Made by a program: the position numbers and the translations under genes. Source: an uncultured Erysipelotrichaceae bacterium (GTDB taxonomy: Bacteria > Bacillota_I > Bacilli_A > RFN20 > CAG-826). Taken from it: a stretch of DNA of 47,529 nt. The notes under the pieces were generated by a model. The model was not told where the DNA came from and made no database searches. It was given only the letters and a program-made list of their open reading frames with translations. Shown in pieces: positions 40,817 to 47,529 of the stretch (positions are counted from its first letter, which is position 1; each line of letters begins with the position of its first letter). The DNA lies in assembly GCA_902803375.1 (NCBI GenBank), contig CADCPN010000002.1, positions 1-47,529 on the forward strand. Reading direction: 5' to 3'.

Positions 40817-41863
40817 TCAGCACTCAATCTGAGAGACGCGGCGATGATGTTTTTCCTCAACGGAGAATTTCTCGCTTAGGAAGATATCCACGCGGCGGAG
40901 AACATCTTCTTCCTTCATGTATTTGGCGCCAAAGGAGACCATGTTCGCGTTGTTGTGGCTGCGGGTTTTACCCGTTGCGTCATCGTCATACCCCATGCCG
41001 CAGCGGATGCCATGGACCTTATTGGCGGTGATCATAACGCCCTCGCCGGAGGTGCAGCAGACGATGCCTAGCTCAGCGGAGCCATTGGCGACGTCTTGGG
41101 CGGCCTTTCTAGCGAACTCAGGATAGTCACAGGAGAAGGTGTTGAAGGTGCCTTCGTCCAAGACTTTGATGCCCATGCATTCCAGGTGTTTCACGATGTT
41201 CTCCTTCAAGAAGAAAGCGCCGTGGTCACAGCCAATGGAAACAGTCATCTTCGCTTGATCGGCAACTGCTTTAATCTCGGCGAACGGGATAGGCCCTTCT
41301 CTCACCAAAGAGATTTCGGGGCCACCCATGTTAACGATGGTAGAAGCCTGCATCGAGGTGCATTCGCCTTTAATGATGGCGGGAACCTCGGATTTGAAGA
41401 CCTCATAGGTCTGCTCAAACGTGGTGGAAGTCAGCTCGCCGGAGATATTGGCGGAGGGAACAAGCAGCGGAGCACCAACCTTATCGATAAGGTCGAGGAG
41501 CTCTTTGCTGTCCGGGACGCGGACCCCGATGAGTGGGGTGCCAAGGGTGACCCATTCCGGAAGGCCAGGTCTTGCCTTCAATAGCAAGGTGATTTGGCCA
41601 GGCATGTACTTCTTCATGACGGCGATGGACCTAACGTCCACCTCTGCATAGCGGGCGACGTCTGCTAGGCAAGAGCACATCAAGGTAAAGGGCTTGGTCG
41701 GCGGGCGACGTTTGATCTTCGCAAGCTTCTCAAACGCCTCTTTCTTCGTAGAGATCGCACCCATTCCGTAGACGGTCTCAGTCGGGAAGCAGACGACCTC
41801 CCCTTCTTGAAGAAGCTTTACGGCCTCTTCCTTGTTTTTCCATTCCAGAACTTTGGTTTCCAT
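40817..41863 (-). CDS. TsaC/Sua5 (YrdC) and RpiB fusion protein
   Basis: A 348-residue two-domain protein. Residues 1-205 are a YrdC/TsaC domain making threonylcarbamoyl-AMP for the t6A tRNA modification: CFPTETVYGMGA, KIKRRPPTKPFTL (the KxR ATP site) and PSANISGE. Residues 207-348 are a RpiB/LacAB-type sugar-phosphate isomerase (SIGCDHGAFFLKENIVKHLE, VCCTSGEGVMITANKVHGIR, HNNANMVSFG). In Bacillus the two are separate neighbours (ywlC, ywlF). The join at about 206 has no linker. AAGGAG precedes the start, inside the end of prmC. Confidence 0.9.
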   Translation of the reverse strand: METKVLEWKNKEEAVKLLQEGEVVCFPTETVYGMGAISTKKEAFEKLAKIKRRPPTKPFTLMCSCLADVARYAEVDVRSIAVMKKYMPGQITLLLKARPGLPEWVTLGTPLIGVRVPDSKELLDLIDKVGAPLLVPSANISGELTSTTFEQTYEVFKSEVPAIIKGECTSMQASTIVNMGGPEISLVREGPIPFAEIKAVADQAKMTVSIGCDHGAFFLKENIVKHLECMGIKVLDEGTFNTFSCDYPEFARKAAQDVANGSAELGIVCCTSGEGVMITANKVHGIRCGMGYDDDATGKTRSHNNANMVSFGAKYMKEEDVLRRVDIFLSEKFSVEEKHHRRVSQIEC

Positions 41864-41872
41864 AAGTACTCC

Positions 41873-42718
41873 TTAATGGCAGAAAACGAATAGGAAGCGG
41901 GTAAAGCCATTGAGGTCTTTCACGAATTCGAACTCGTAATCTTCCAAATATTTTTTCATTAGATCGGTGAGGTATTCCTCAAGGTCATATCCAATTTCGA
42001 AGGCCATGAGCAAAGTGCCCTTCTTAACCTTCTTATAATCGCGGAAGATCTCCTCGTAAGCGGAGTGATCCTTGTCTAGCCACAAAGCTAGGCCCGGCTC
42101 GTAGTTTTTCACAGAATCCTGGGTCTCATCCTTATTAAGGATATACGGAGGATTAGAGATAATGATATCAATGTTCATGTTGGCATCGATATAAGGCTGG
42201 AGAGAAGGCCCTTCTAGGACGTTGACGTTCATGCCAAGGTCATGGAAGTTCTTCTTCGCAACCTCTAGCGCGTCTTTGGAGACGTCGCTGGCGGAGACGA
42301 GCCAGTTGTGGAACATGGTCTTCAGCGCGATGGCGATCGCGCCGGAGCCGGTGCCGATGTCGGCGACGACCAACCAGTTCCTAGGATCATAGTAGTCGTA
42401 GATCTTCTCGCTGAGCATCGCGACCAATTCCTCGGTCTCTCCTCTTGGGATGAGAACGCGCTCATCCACGTAGAGTTTATTCTGAAGGAATTTGGCCTCA
42501 TTGATGATGTATTCGACGGGTTCTCCCTTCAAAAGCCGCGCAAATTGGCCACGGAATAGGTCATATTGCGTGAATTCGTCATCGGCGTGATAAAGGGTAT
42601 CGATCTGTGCCTCATAGCCCATATCGTGAGCGATGAGGAGGCGAATGTCGCCCGAAAGGACGCCCTGGGGCTTTCCTTCCTTAATCGCTTCCTGATATGC
42701 CTCTGAGATCTTAATCAT
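41873..42718 (-). CDS. prmC: Release factor glutamine methyltransferase PrmC
   Basis: A 281-residue SAM-dependent enzyme that methylates the Gln of the GGQ motif in RF1 and RF2. The N-terminal helical domain is followed by VADIGTGSGAIAIALKT (SAM site) and IIISNPPYILNKDE with the NPPY catalytic motif. The gene overlaps prfA by 8 nt and is followed at 9 nt by the TsaC-RpiB gene, the usual Bacillota order prfA-prmC-tsaC. Confidence 0.95.
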   Translation of the reverse strand: MIKISEAYQEAIKEGKPQGVLSGDIRLLIAHDMGYEAQIDTLYHADDEFTQYDLFRGQFARLLKGEPVEYIINEAKFLQNKLYVDERVLIPRGETEELVAMLSEKIYDYYDPRNWLVVADIGTGSGAIAIALKTMFHNWLVSASDVSKDALEVAKKNFHDLGMNVNVLEGPSLQPYIDANMNIDIIISNPPYILNKDETQDSVKNYEPGLALWLDKDHSAYEEIFRDYKKVKKGTLLMAFEIGYDLEEYLTDLMKKYLEDYEFEFVKDLNGFTRFLFVFCH

Positions 42719-43790
42719 TCTTTTCAGCCTCTAGCATCTTCTGCTCCTGGTCGAAATGGATAAGGGCCTCAATAATGGGATCGAGTTCGCCTTCCATAAC
42801 GCGGTCGAGCTGGTTGATGGTGAATCCGATACGATGGTCAGTGATGCGGTTCTGAGGATAGTTGTAAGTACGGATCTTCTCAGAGCGCTCGCCGGTGCCA
42901 ACCTTAAGCTTTCTTTCGGCTGCACGTTTGGAATCTTCCTGCTCCTGATAGAAGGCCGCGACTTTGGCACGGATCATCTGCATGGCGATTTCCTTGTTCT
43001 GGAGCTGGGCTTTTTCTGTCTGGCAAGCAGCGACAAGGCCGGTCGGCAAGTGGGTGATACGGACGGCGGATTCGGTCTTGTTGACGTTCTGTCCACCAGC
43101 ACCCTGGGAGTGATAGGTATCGATTTTGAGGTCGGCCGGATTGATTTTGATATCGAGTTCCTGAGCTTCCGGCATGACCAAAACGGTCGCGGTAGAGGTG
43201 TGAATGCGGCCAGCGGATTCGGTCTTCGGGACGCGCTGAACGCGGTGAGCGCCGGATTCAAACTTCAATTTAGAGTAAACGGAATTTCCTTTGATGGAGA
43301 AGATGACCTGGGAGTATCCGCCGGAAGGGCCCATGGAAGCTTCCATCAATTTAATGGTCCAGCCCTGTCGTTCGGCGTAGCGGGAGTACATTCGGAAGAG
43401 GTCGCCGGCGAAAATATCGGCTTCATCGCCGCCGACGGCACCGCGGATTTCAACGATGATGTTCTTGTCATCATTGGGGTCCTTCGGAAGAAGAAGAGTC
43501 TTAAATTCAGCTTCCATCGCGGCCATCTTTTCTTCATCTTCCTTGCGGGTTGCTTTAGCAAATTCAGCCATTTCCGGGTCGCTTTCAAGCTCAAGGGAGT
43601 CCTTGGCGTCCTGCTCAAGCTTTAGGTATTCGTTGTAGCGAAGGGCTGCTTCTTCGATGTTGCTCTTCTGTTTGGAAATCTTGGTGAAGCGCTCAACGTC
43701 ACTCATGATCTCTTCGTTTTGTAGTTCTTTTTCTAGTGACTCGTAGCGATCTTTGGTCGCTTCGAGGCGTTTTCTCATACTTTCATCCAT
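42711..43790 (-). CDS. prfA: Peptide chain release factor 1
   Basis: A 359-residue RF1 that reads UAA and UAG. RVPKTESAGRIHTS holds the PxT stop-reading motif (PKT here), and SQGAGGQNVNKTESAVRITH the GGQ loop modified by PrmC. ATG 43790 and an in-frame ATG at 43778 are both possible starts; family N-termini favour either. Upstream are TATAAT on the minus strand near 43818-43823 and a TAGATT 5 nt before the first ATG. Divergent from dnaX. Confidence 0.95.
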   Translation of the reverse strand: MDESMRKRLEATKDRYESLEKELQNEEIMSDVERFTKISKQKSNIEEAALRYNEYLKLEQDAKDSLELESDPEMAEFAKATRKEDEEKMAAMEAEFKTLLLPKDPNDDKNIIVEIRGAVGGDEADIFAGDLFRMYSRYAERQGWTIKLMEASMGPSGGYSQVIFSIKGNSVYSKLKFESGAHRVQRVPKTESAGRIHTSTATVLVMPEAQELDIKINPADLKIDTYHSQGAGGQNVNKTESAVRITHLPTGLVAACQTEKAQLQNKEIAMQMIRAKVAAFYQEQEDSKRAAERKLKVGTGERSEKIRTYNYPQNRITDHRIGFTINQLDRVMEGELDPIIEALIHFDQEQKMLEAEKND

Positions 43791-43843
43791 AATAAAATCT
43801 ACCTATTTCGCGGCCGCATTATAACACGGGAAAGAAGACTCTC

Positions 43844-43889
43844 CTAATCAAAGATTAGACTAGGAGGTGAGCCGCTTAGACGATATAAT
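43844..43889 (+). promoter_or_regulatory. dnaX promoter region with inverted repeat
   Basis: CTAATC-AAA-GATTAG (43844-43858) and TATAAT (43884-43889), the latter 14 nt before the dnaX ATG. No Shine-Dalgarno lies between the -10 and the ATG; GGAGGTGA at 43863-43870 is upstream of the predicted transcript start. Confidence 0.5.
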
Positions 43890-43903
43890 CAACAAGAACG
43901 TTT

Positions 43904-45814
43904 ATGGCCTACACTGCACTTTATAACAAATACCGCCCGCACACTTTTGAAGAGGTCGCGGGCCAGCAGGCAATCGTCAGAACCCTGCGGAACGCTATCG
44001 CCAACAACAAGATCGCGCATGCCTATCTTTTCTGTGGCCCCCGCGGCACGGGAAAGACCTCTATGGCCAGGCTTTTTGCCAAGGCCTTAAACTGTGAAGA
44101 AGGCGTTGGTCATCAGTGCAACCATTGCGAAAACTGCATTCAGCTCAATGAGGGGTCTCATCCTGACGTCATCGAAATCGACGCCGCGAGCAACAATGGC
44201 GTCGACCAGGTCAGAGACCTTATCGATCAGGTTCGCTACAGCCCTTTAAAAGGCCGTTATAAGATCTACATCATCGACGAAGTCCATATGATGAGCTCCG
44301 GCGCATTCAACGCTTTGCTCAAAACCCTAGAAGAACCGCCTGATCACGTCGTGTTTATTCTCGCCACCACCGAGCCACACAAGGTTCTTCCGACCATCCT
44401 TTCCCGCTGCCAACGCTATGACTTCGGCAAAATCGCCGATAGCGACATGCGCAACAAGCTTGTTGGGATCCTCAACGAAGAAAAGGTCAAATACGAAGAT
44501 AACGCCCTCAACGAAATCATCGATCTCGCCGATGGCGGTATGCGTGATGCCTTGTCTATCTTGGACCAGGCTCTCGCCTATGGCGGAAATGAATTGCTAG
44601 AAAAAGACGTTCTTTCCGTCTTCGGCCTAGCCTCTACCAAAGAAAAGGTCGAACTATTAAAGACCATTGCCTCCAGCGATATTAGCGGCGTTCTAGGAAA
44701 GCTCAATGACTTTCTTAACGCCGGCATCGATATCAAGAGGCTCTCCGCCAACTTGCTCGATATCCTTAAAGACCTCCTCATCTATGAGAAAACCAACGAT
44801 GGCTCCCTCATTAAGGTTCTTAAAGCCAACGATGCGGAAGAACTATCCCAGTACATCAATCCCCGCCTGGCCAACAAGATGATCGACATCCTCTTGAAAG
44901 CCCAGTTGGATTTCAAATCCGTCTCTAACATCCGTTCCCTATTCGAATTGACCTTGCTTCAGCTTGCTTCTCTCAATGGCGAGCCCGAATCGGTCGTCGC
45001 CCCGATGGCAAAGCCAGTTGCCCCCAGACCAAAACCGGTGCCGGCAGCCAAGCCTGTCGAGCCCTCTCCAGTCCCGGCGCCTAATAGAGCCCCTGCAGTC
45101 TCCGAGCCGACACTCGCCTTCCCCAACCCAAAGTCAGTCAAACCAACTCCATCGCCCAAGCCGATGGTTGAAGAAGAGCCCAAAGGCCCCTATACCGGCA
45201 CTTCCGCTCCCGCCTTCTTATTCGAAGACGACGAGACAGATAAAAAGCCTGCAAAAACTGAACCAATCCCAGCAAAACCCGCTCAAACGCCTGCTCCAGC
45301 ACCCGTGAAGGCAGTCCCCGAGGAAAAGTACCACGCCCCCGTTGCCACCCCGGCAATCGATGCCAGCAAAGTCATGCACGCCAGCATTGAGGTCATGGGT
45401 GACCCTATCGTCCTCGATGACAATGTCTGCATCGACATCATGACTCTTGGTCCCAAATTCAAAGCCGAAAGACAGTCTCTCCGCGAAAAATGGGATTCCT
45501 TCAATGAGATGAGGCTTGATCCCAAGATTGGAGACGCCGCCACCTTGCTTTCACAGGGCAAGCCCTTCTGCCTTTGCAAAGAAGCTTTGCTCGTCAACTT
45601 CAACTTCACCAACCAAAAAGACCGCGCCAATATCGCGGCCAATCAAGAAACCCTCCAGGATATGGTCGAGAGCATCCTCGGAAGGCGCGTATTCGTCTAT
45701 GCCCTCGACCGCGAGGATTCTAACAGAATCCAGCGTTCCTACTTCAGTTTGGCACAGCTCAGCAAATTGCCTGATCCTGACACCATAAAACTTAATCTAC
45801 CCAAGGAGTATTAA
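43904..45814 (+). CDS. dnaX: DNA polymerase III subunits gamma/tau
   Basis: A 636-residue clamp-loader ATPase that loads the sliding clamp and couples polymerases at the fork. FCGPRGTGKTSMARLFAKAL is Walker A, CNHCENC (with the preceding Cys) the zinc site, IIDEVHMMSSGAFNALLKTL the Walker B/DEAD part, and TILSRCQRYDF holds sensor 1/SRC. Residues about 365-470 are a Pro/Ala/Lys-rich linker and 490-636 a tau C-terminal domain. I saw no clear slippery run for a gamma form. It heads dnaX-ybaB-recR-tmk-holB. Confidence 0.96.
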   Translation: MAYTALYNKYRPHTFEEVAGQQAIVRTLRNAIANNKIAHAYLFCGPRGTGKTSMARLFAKALNCEEGVGHQCNHCENCIQLNEGSHPDVIEIDAASNNGVDQVRDLIDQVRYSPLKGRYKIYIIDEVHMMSSGAFNALLKTLEEPPDHVVFILATTEPHKVLPTILSRCQRYDFGKIADSDMRNKLVGILNEEKVKYEDNALNEIIDLADGGMRDALSILDQALAYGGNELLEKDVLSVFGLASTKEKVELLKTIASSDISGVLGKLNDFLNAGIDIKRLSANLLDILKDLLIYEKTNDGSLIKVLKANDAEELSQYINPRLANKMIDILLKAQLDFKSVSNIRSLFELTLLQLASLNGEPESVVAPMAKPVAPRPKPVPAAKPVEPSPVPAPNRAPAVSEPTLAFPNPKSVKPTPSPKPMVEEEPKGPYTGTSAPAFLFEDDETDKKPAKTEPIPAKPAQTPAPAPVKAVPEEKYHAPVATPAIDASKVMHASIEVMGDPIVLDDNVCIDIMTLGPKFKAERQSLREKWDSFNEMRLDPKIGDAATLLSQGKPFCLCKEALLVNFNFTNQKDRANIAANQETLQDMVESILGRRVFVYALDREDSNRIQRSYFSLAQLSKLPDPDTIKLNLPKEY

Positions 45815-45816
45815 TC

Positions 45817-46119
45817 ATGAACCAAATGCAACAGATGCTCGCCAATGCGCAGCGCATGCAGAAAGCCCTAACTAAAGCCCACGCCGAACTCGACGCGAAG
45901 GAATTCGCCGTCAGCAAGAACGGCATGGTCGAGATGGTCGTTCTCGGCAACAGAACAATCAAATCCATCAACATCGACGAAGAAGCTCTCTCCGCCGACA
46001 ACAAAGAGATGCTCGAAGAGACCATCGTCCTCGCCCTAAACGAGGCCCTTGAGCAGATCAACAAGGCCAACGAAGAGATCGAGCAGAAGATCACTGGCCA
46101 GGCCGGGATGCTCTTCTAA
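45817..46119 (+). CDS. ebfC: YbaB/EbfC nucleoid-associated protein
   Basis: A 100-residue dimeric DNA-binding protein, mostly helical with a central sheet (NQMQQMLANAQRMQKALTKA, then VEMVVLGNRTIKSINIDEEA). It is thought to coat DNA and possibly help recombinational repair with RecR. AAGGAG overlaps the dnaX stop. Its stop shares a base with the recR start (TAATG). Confidence 0.93.
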   Translation: MNQMQQMLANAQRMQKALTKAHAELDAKEFAVSKNGMVEMVVLGNRTIKSINIDEEALSADNKEMLEETIVLALNEALEQINKANEEIEQKITGQAGMLF

Positions 46120-46715
46120 TGAAAGACCTCCCGACTTATAGCGCCCTCGTAGATTCCTTTTCTAAATTGCCTGGCGTCGGCACCAAAACCGCCGAGAGAA
46201 TGGCCTATGCCGTTCTAGAGATGAAAGAAGAGGACGCTTTAGAGTTCTCTTCCGCCATCAAAGCCGCGAAGGAGAAAGTCCACAAATGCCCAAACTGCGG
46301 TTTATATGCAGAAGGGGAACTTTGCGATGTCTGCAACGATCCTTCCCGCGACCACAGTACCTGCATCGTCGTCAGCTATCCCAAAGATGCCCTTGCGTTC
46401 GAGAAGCTCAACGACTTTCATGGTGTCTACCACGTCCTAGGCGGCGTCATTGCCCCCTCTAAAGGCATGGGTGGCGGCGATTTGGCAATCGATTCGCTTC
46501 TTGACCGCATCGACAAAGAAGGAATCAAGGAAGTCATCATCGCTACCAACCCTACGTTGGAAGGCGAGACCACCGCACTATTTGTCGCTCGTATTCTAGA
46601 GAAAAAAGGAGTCACTGCTTCGAGACTAGCCTATGGCCTCCCGATGGGCGCTTCTTTGGATTATGCCGATTCTTTGACCTTGACTAAGGCCTTGGAGGGA
46701 AGGAAAAAGATATGA
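46119..46715 (+). CDS. recR: Recombination protein RecR
   Basis: A 198-residue ring-forming protein of RecFOR repair that helps load RecA. SKLPGVGTKTAERMAYAVLE is the HhH, CPNCGLYAEGELCDVC the four-Cys zinc finger, and CIVVSYPKDALAFEKL with GVIAPSKGMGGGDL the Toprim domain. It begins at the ebfC stop and overlaps tmk by 4 nt. It ends in TGA, in keeping with the standard code. Confidence 0.95.
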   Translation: MKDLPTYSALVDSFSKLPGVGTKTAERMAYAVLEMKEEDALEFSSAIKAAKEKVHKCPNCGLYAEGELCDVCNDPSRDHSTCIVVSYPKDALAFEKLNDFHGVYHVLGGVIAPSKGMGGGDLAIDSLLDRIDKEGIKEVIIATNPTLEGETTALFVARILEKKGVTASRLAYGLPMGASLDYADSLTLTKALEGRKKI

Positions 46716-47338
46716 GTTTATTCATCACCCTTGAAGGCGGAGAAGGCTCCGGCAAGAGCACCGTCCTCCGTAACATCGTCTCCGCTCTTGAAAAGGAAGG
46801 CTACGCGGTCATCACCACTCGCGAACCGGGCGGAACCCCGATCTCTGAGGAGATCCGCAACGTCATCCTCGACAAGAAGAACACCGATATGGATCCACGC
46901 ACCGAGGCTTTGCTATACGCAGCCAGCCGTCGTCAGCACCTTGTCCAGAAGGTTTGGCCAGCCCTAAAGGAAGGCAAGATCGTCCTTTGCGACCGCTACC
47001 TCGACTCCTCTTTGGCCTACCAGGGCGGTGCGCGAAACCTCGGCATCGATGAGGTTTTGAGCATCAACATGTTCGCAACCGAGGGCACCTTTCCCGATAT
47101 CACGTTGCTTTTCGATCTCGATCCCGAGGTCGGATTAAGCAGAATTGCCGCTAATGCCGGGCGTGAAGTCAACCGTCTCGACCTCGAGAAGATTGAATTC
47201 CATAAACAGGTCCGCGCCACCTTCCTTTCCCTTGCTAAGCGCTATAGCGATCGTTTCGTCGTCCTCGACGCGAGCAAGAACGTTGAGGACGTCACCGCGG
47301 ATGCCCTTGCGGCCATCAAAGCCCGTTTGGAGAAATAA
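46712..47338 (+). CDS. tmk: Thymidylate kinase
   Basis: A 208-residue enzyme that phosphorylates dTMP to dTDP. ITLEGGEGSGKSTVLRNIVS is the P-loop, TTREPGGTPISEEIR the DRX/dTMP-binding region and LCDRYLDSSLAYQGGARNLG the catalytic motif. It takes the product of ThyA, encoded elsewhere in the window. ATGA overlap with recR; holB starts 2 nt after its stop. Confidence 0.95.
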   Translation: MSLFITLEGGEGSGKSTVLRNIVSALEKEGYAVITTREPGGTPISEEIRNVILDKKNTDMDPRTEALLYAASRRQHLVQKVWPALKEGKIVLCDRYLDSSLAYQGGARNLGIDEVLSINMFATEGTFPDITLLFDLDPEVGLSRIAANAGREVNRLDLEKIEFHKQVRATFLSLAKRYSDRFVVLDASKNVEDVTADALAAIKARLEK

Positions 47339-47340
47339 GC

Positions 47341-47529
47341 ATGCTCGTTGGACCCTATGTCAAAAACAAACAGCCCCTGGTCTACAGGACTTTTTGCAAT
47401 GCCTTGGCATCGGGCCACCTAAGCCATGCCTATCTCCTCGTCGGTGAAGCGGGCACTCCGTTAAAGGAGACCGCCACCTATCTAGCAAAGAGCATTCTTT
47501 GCGACCATCCCAATCCCCTCGCAGACGAA
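47341..47529 (+). CDS. holB: DNA polymerase III delta' subunit, partial (cut by window end)
   Basis: The first 63 codons of a clamp-loader AAA protein: VKNKQPLVYRTFCNALASGH then LSHAYLLVGEAGTPLKETA. The last segment lies where Walker A would be and lacks GKT, as is usual for delta'. Identity is also supported by position after tmk. GGAG lies 9-12 nt upstream. The gene runs past the end of the window. Confidence 0.85.
   Translation, partial: MLVGPYVKNKQPLVYRTFCNALASGHLSHAYLLVGEAGTPLKETATYLAKSILCDHPNPLADE

Noticed and set aside
1-47529. CRISPR arrays, insertion sequences, prophage or toxin-antitoxin loci
   Set aside because: No regularly spaced repeats, transposase, integrase or recognisable antitoxin/toxin pair was found by eye.

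Overview
The window looks like a chromosomal segment of a fermentative, anaerobic member of the low-GC Gram-positive lineage (Bacillota, class Bacilli/Erysipelotrichia-like, possibly one of the uncultured gut orders related to Mollicutes). That placement is inference. It rests on the dnaX-ybaB-recR-tmk-holB and secA-prfB gene orders, the comFA-comFC pair, YitT, SecG, YolD/UvrX, a Bacillus/phi3T-type ThyA, M29 aminopeptidase, CcpA-type cre boxes, and oxygen-sensitive class III ribonucleotide reductase. The genetic code is standard: RF1 and RF2 are both present, prfB carries its programmed frameshift at a UGA, and TGA ends several genes. No mobile element, prophage, CRISPR array or rRNA was found.

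Layout. 1-6000: a DtxR/MntR regulator, a P-loop kinase, GtrA and DUF2188 proteins, an ATP-grasp ligase next to an S33 peptidase, a tyrosine phosphatase-NUDIX fusion and an enlarged MscL. 6050-6830: remains of a phosphatidylinositol-phospholipase-C-like gene and a membrane protein gene, both broken. 6889-13815: a CvpA-like protein, then a DNA-precursor block: NrdD carrying a fused glutaredoxin domain behind a structured leader, a thioredoxin-reductase-like flavoprotein, convergent NrdG, ThyA and FolA. 14007-19057: an XRE membrane regulator, a YerC/TrpR-like regulator, an amino-acid ABC operon in which all three genes are broken, and a MATE transporter, with three operator-like palindromes between the last two. 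19109-24000: a small membrane protein, a Dabb protein, a Na/Pi cotransporter, a broken AEC transporter, a transaldolase-like aldolase and tRNA-Ala(CGC).

24028-31200: a UvrX-type Y-family polymerase with YolD, a membrane GGDEF protein, a 55-residue orphan gene behind tandem cre boxes, an M29 aminopeptidase, two paralogous membrane proteins with acidic tails, FolD and SecG. 31577-43790, all on the minus strand: HAD phosphatase, UvrB, YitT, RF2 (frameshifted), SecA, ComFC, ComFA, a TsaC-RpiB fusion, PrmC and RF1. PrmC modifies both release factors, so prmC-prfA-prfB make a termination set. 43904 to the end: DnaX, YbaB/EbfC, RecR, Tmk and the start of HolB.

Three themes run across the window. 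First, at least ten genes have a -10-like hexamer 5-10 nt before the start codon and no Shine-Dalgarno, which suggests leaderless or near-leaderless mRNAs. Second, five genes are in visible decay (PI-PLC, a membrane protein, AEC, and the three-gene ABC operon counted by its parts). Third, several unusual domain fusions occur: NrdD-glutaredoxin, phosphatase-NUDIX and TsaC-RpiB.
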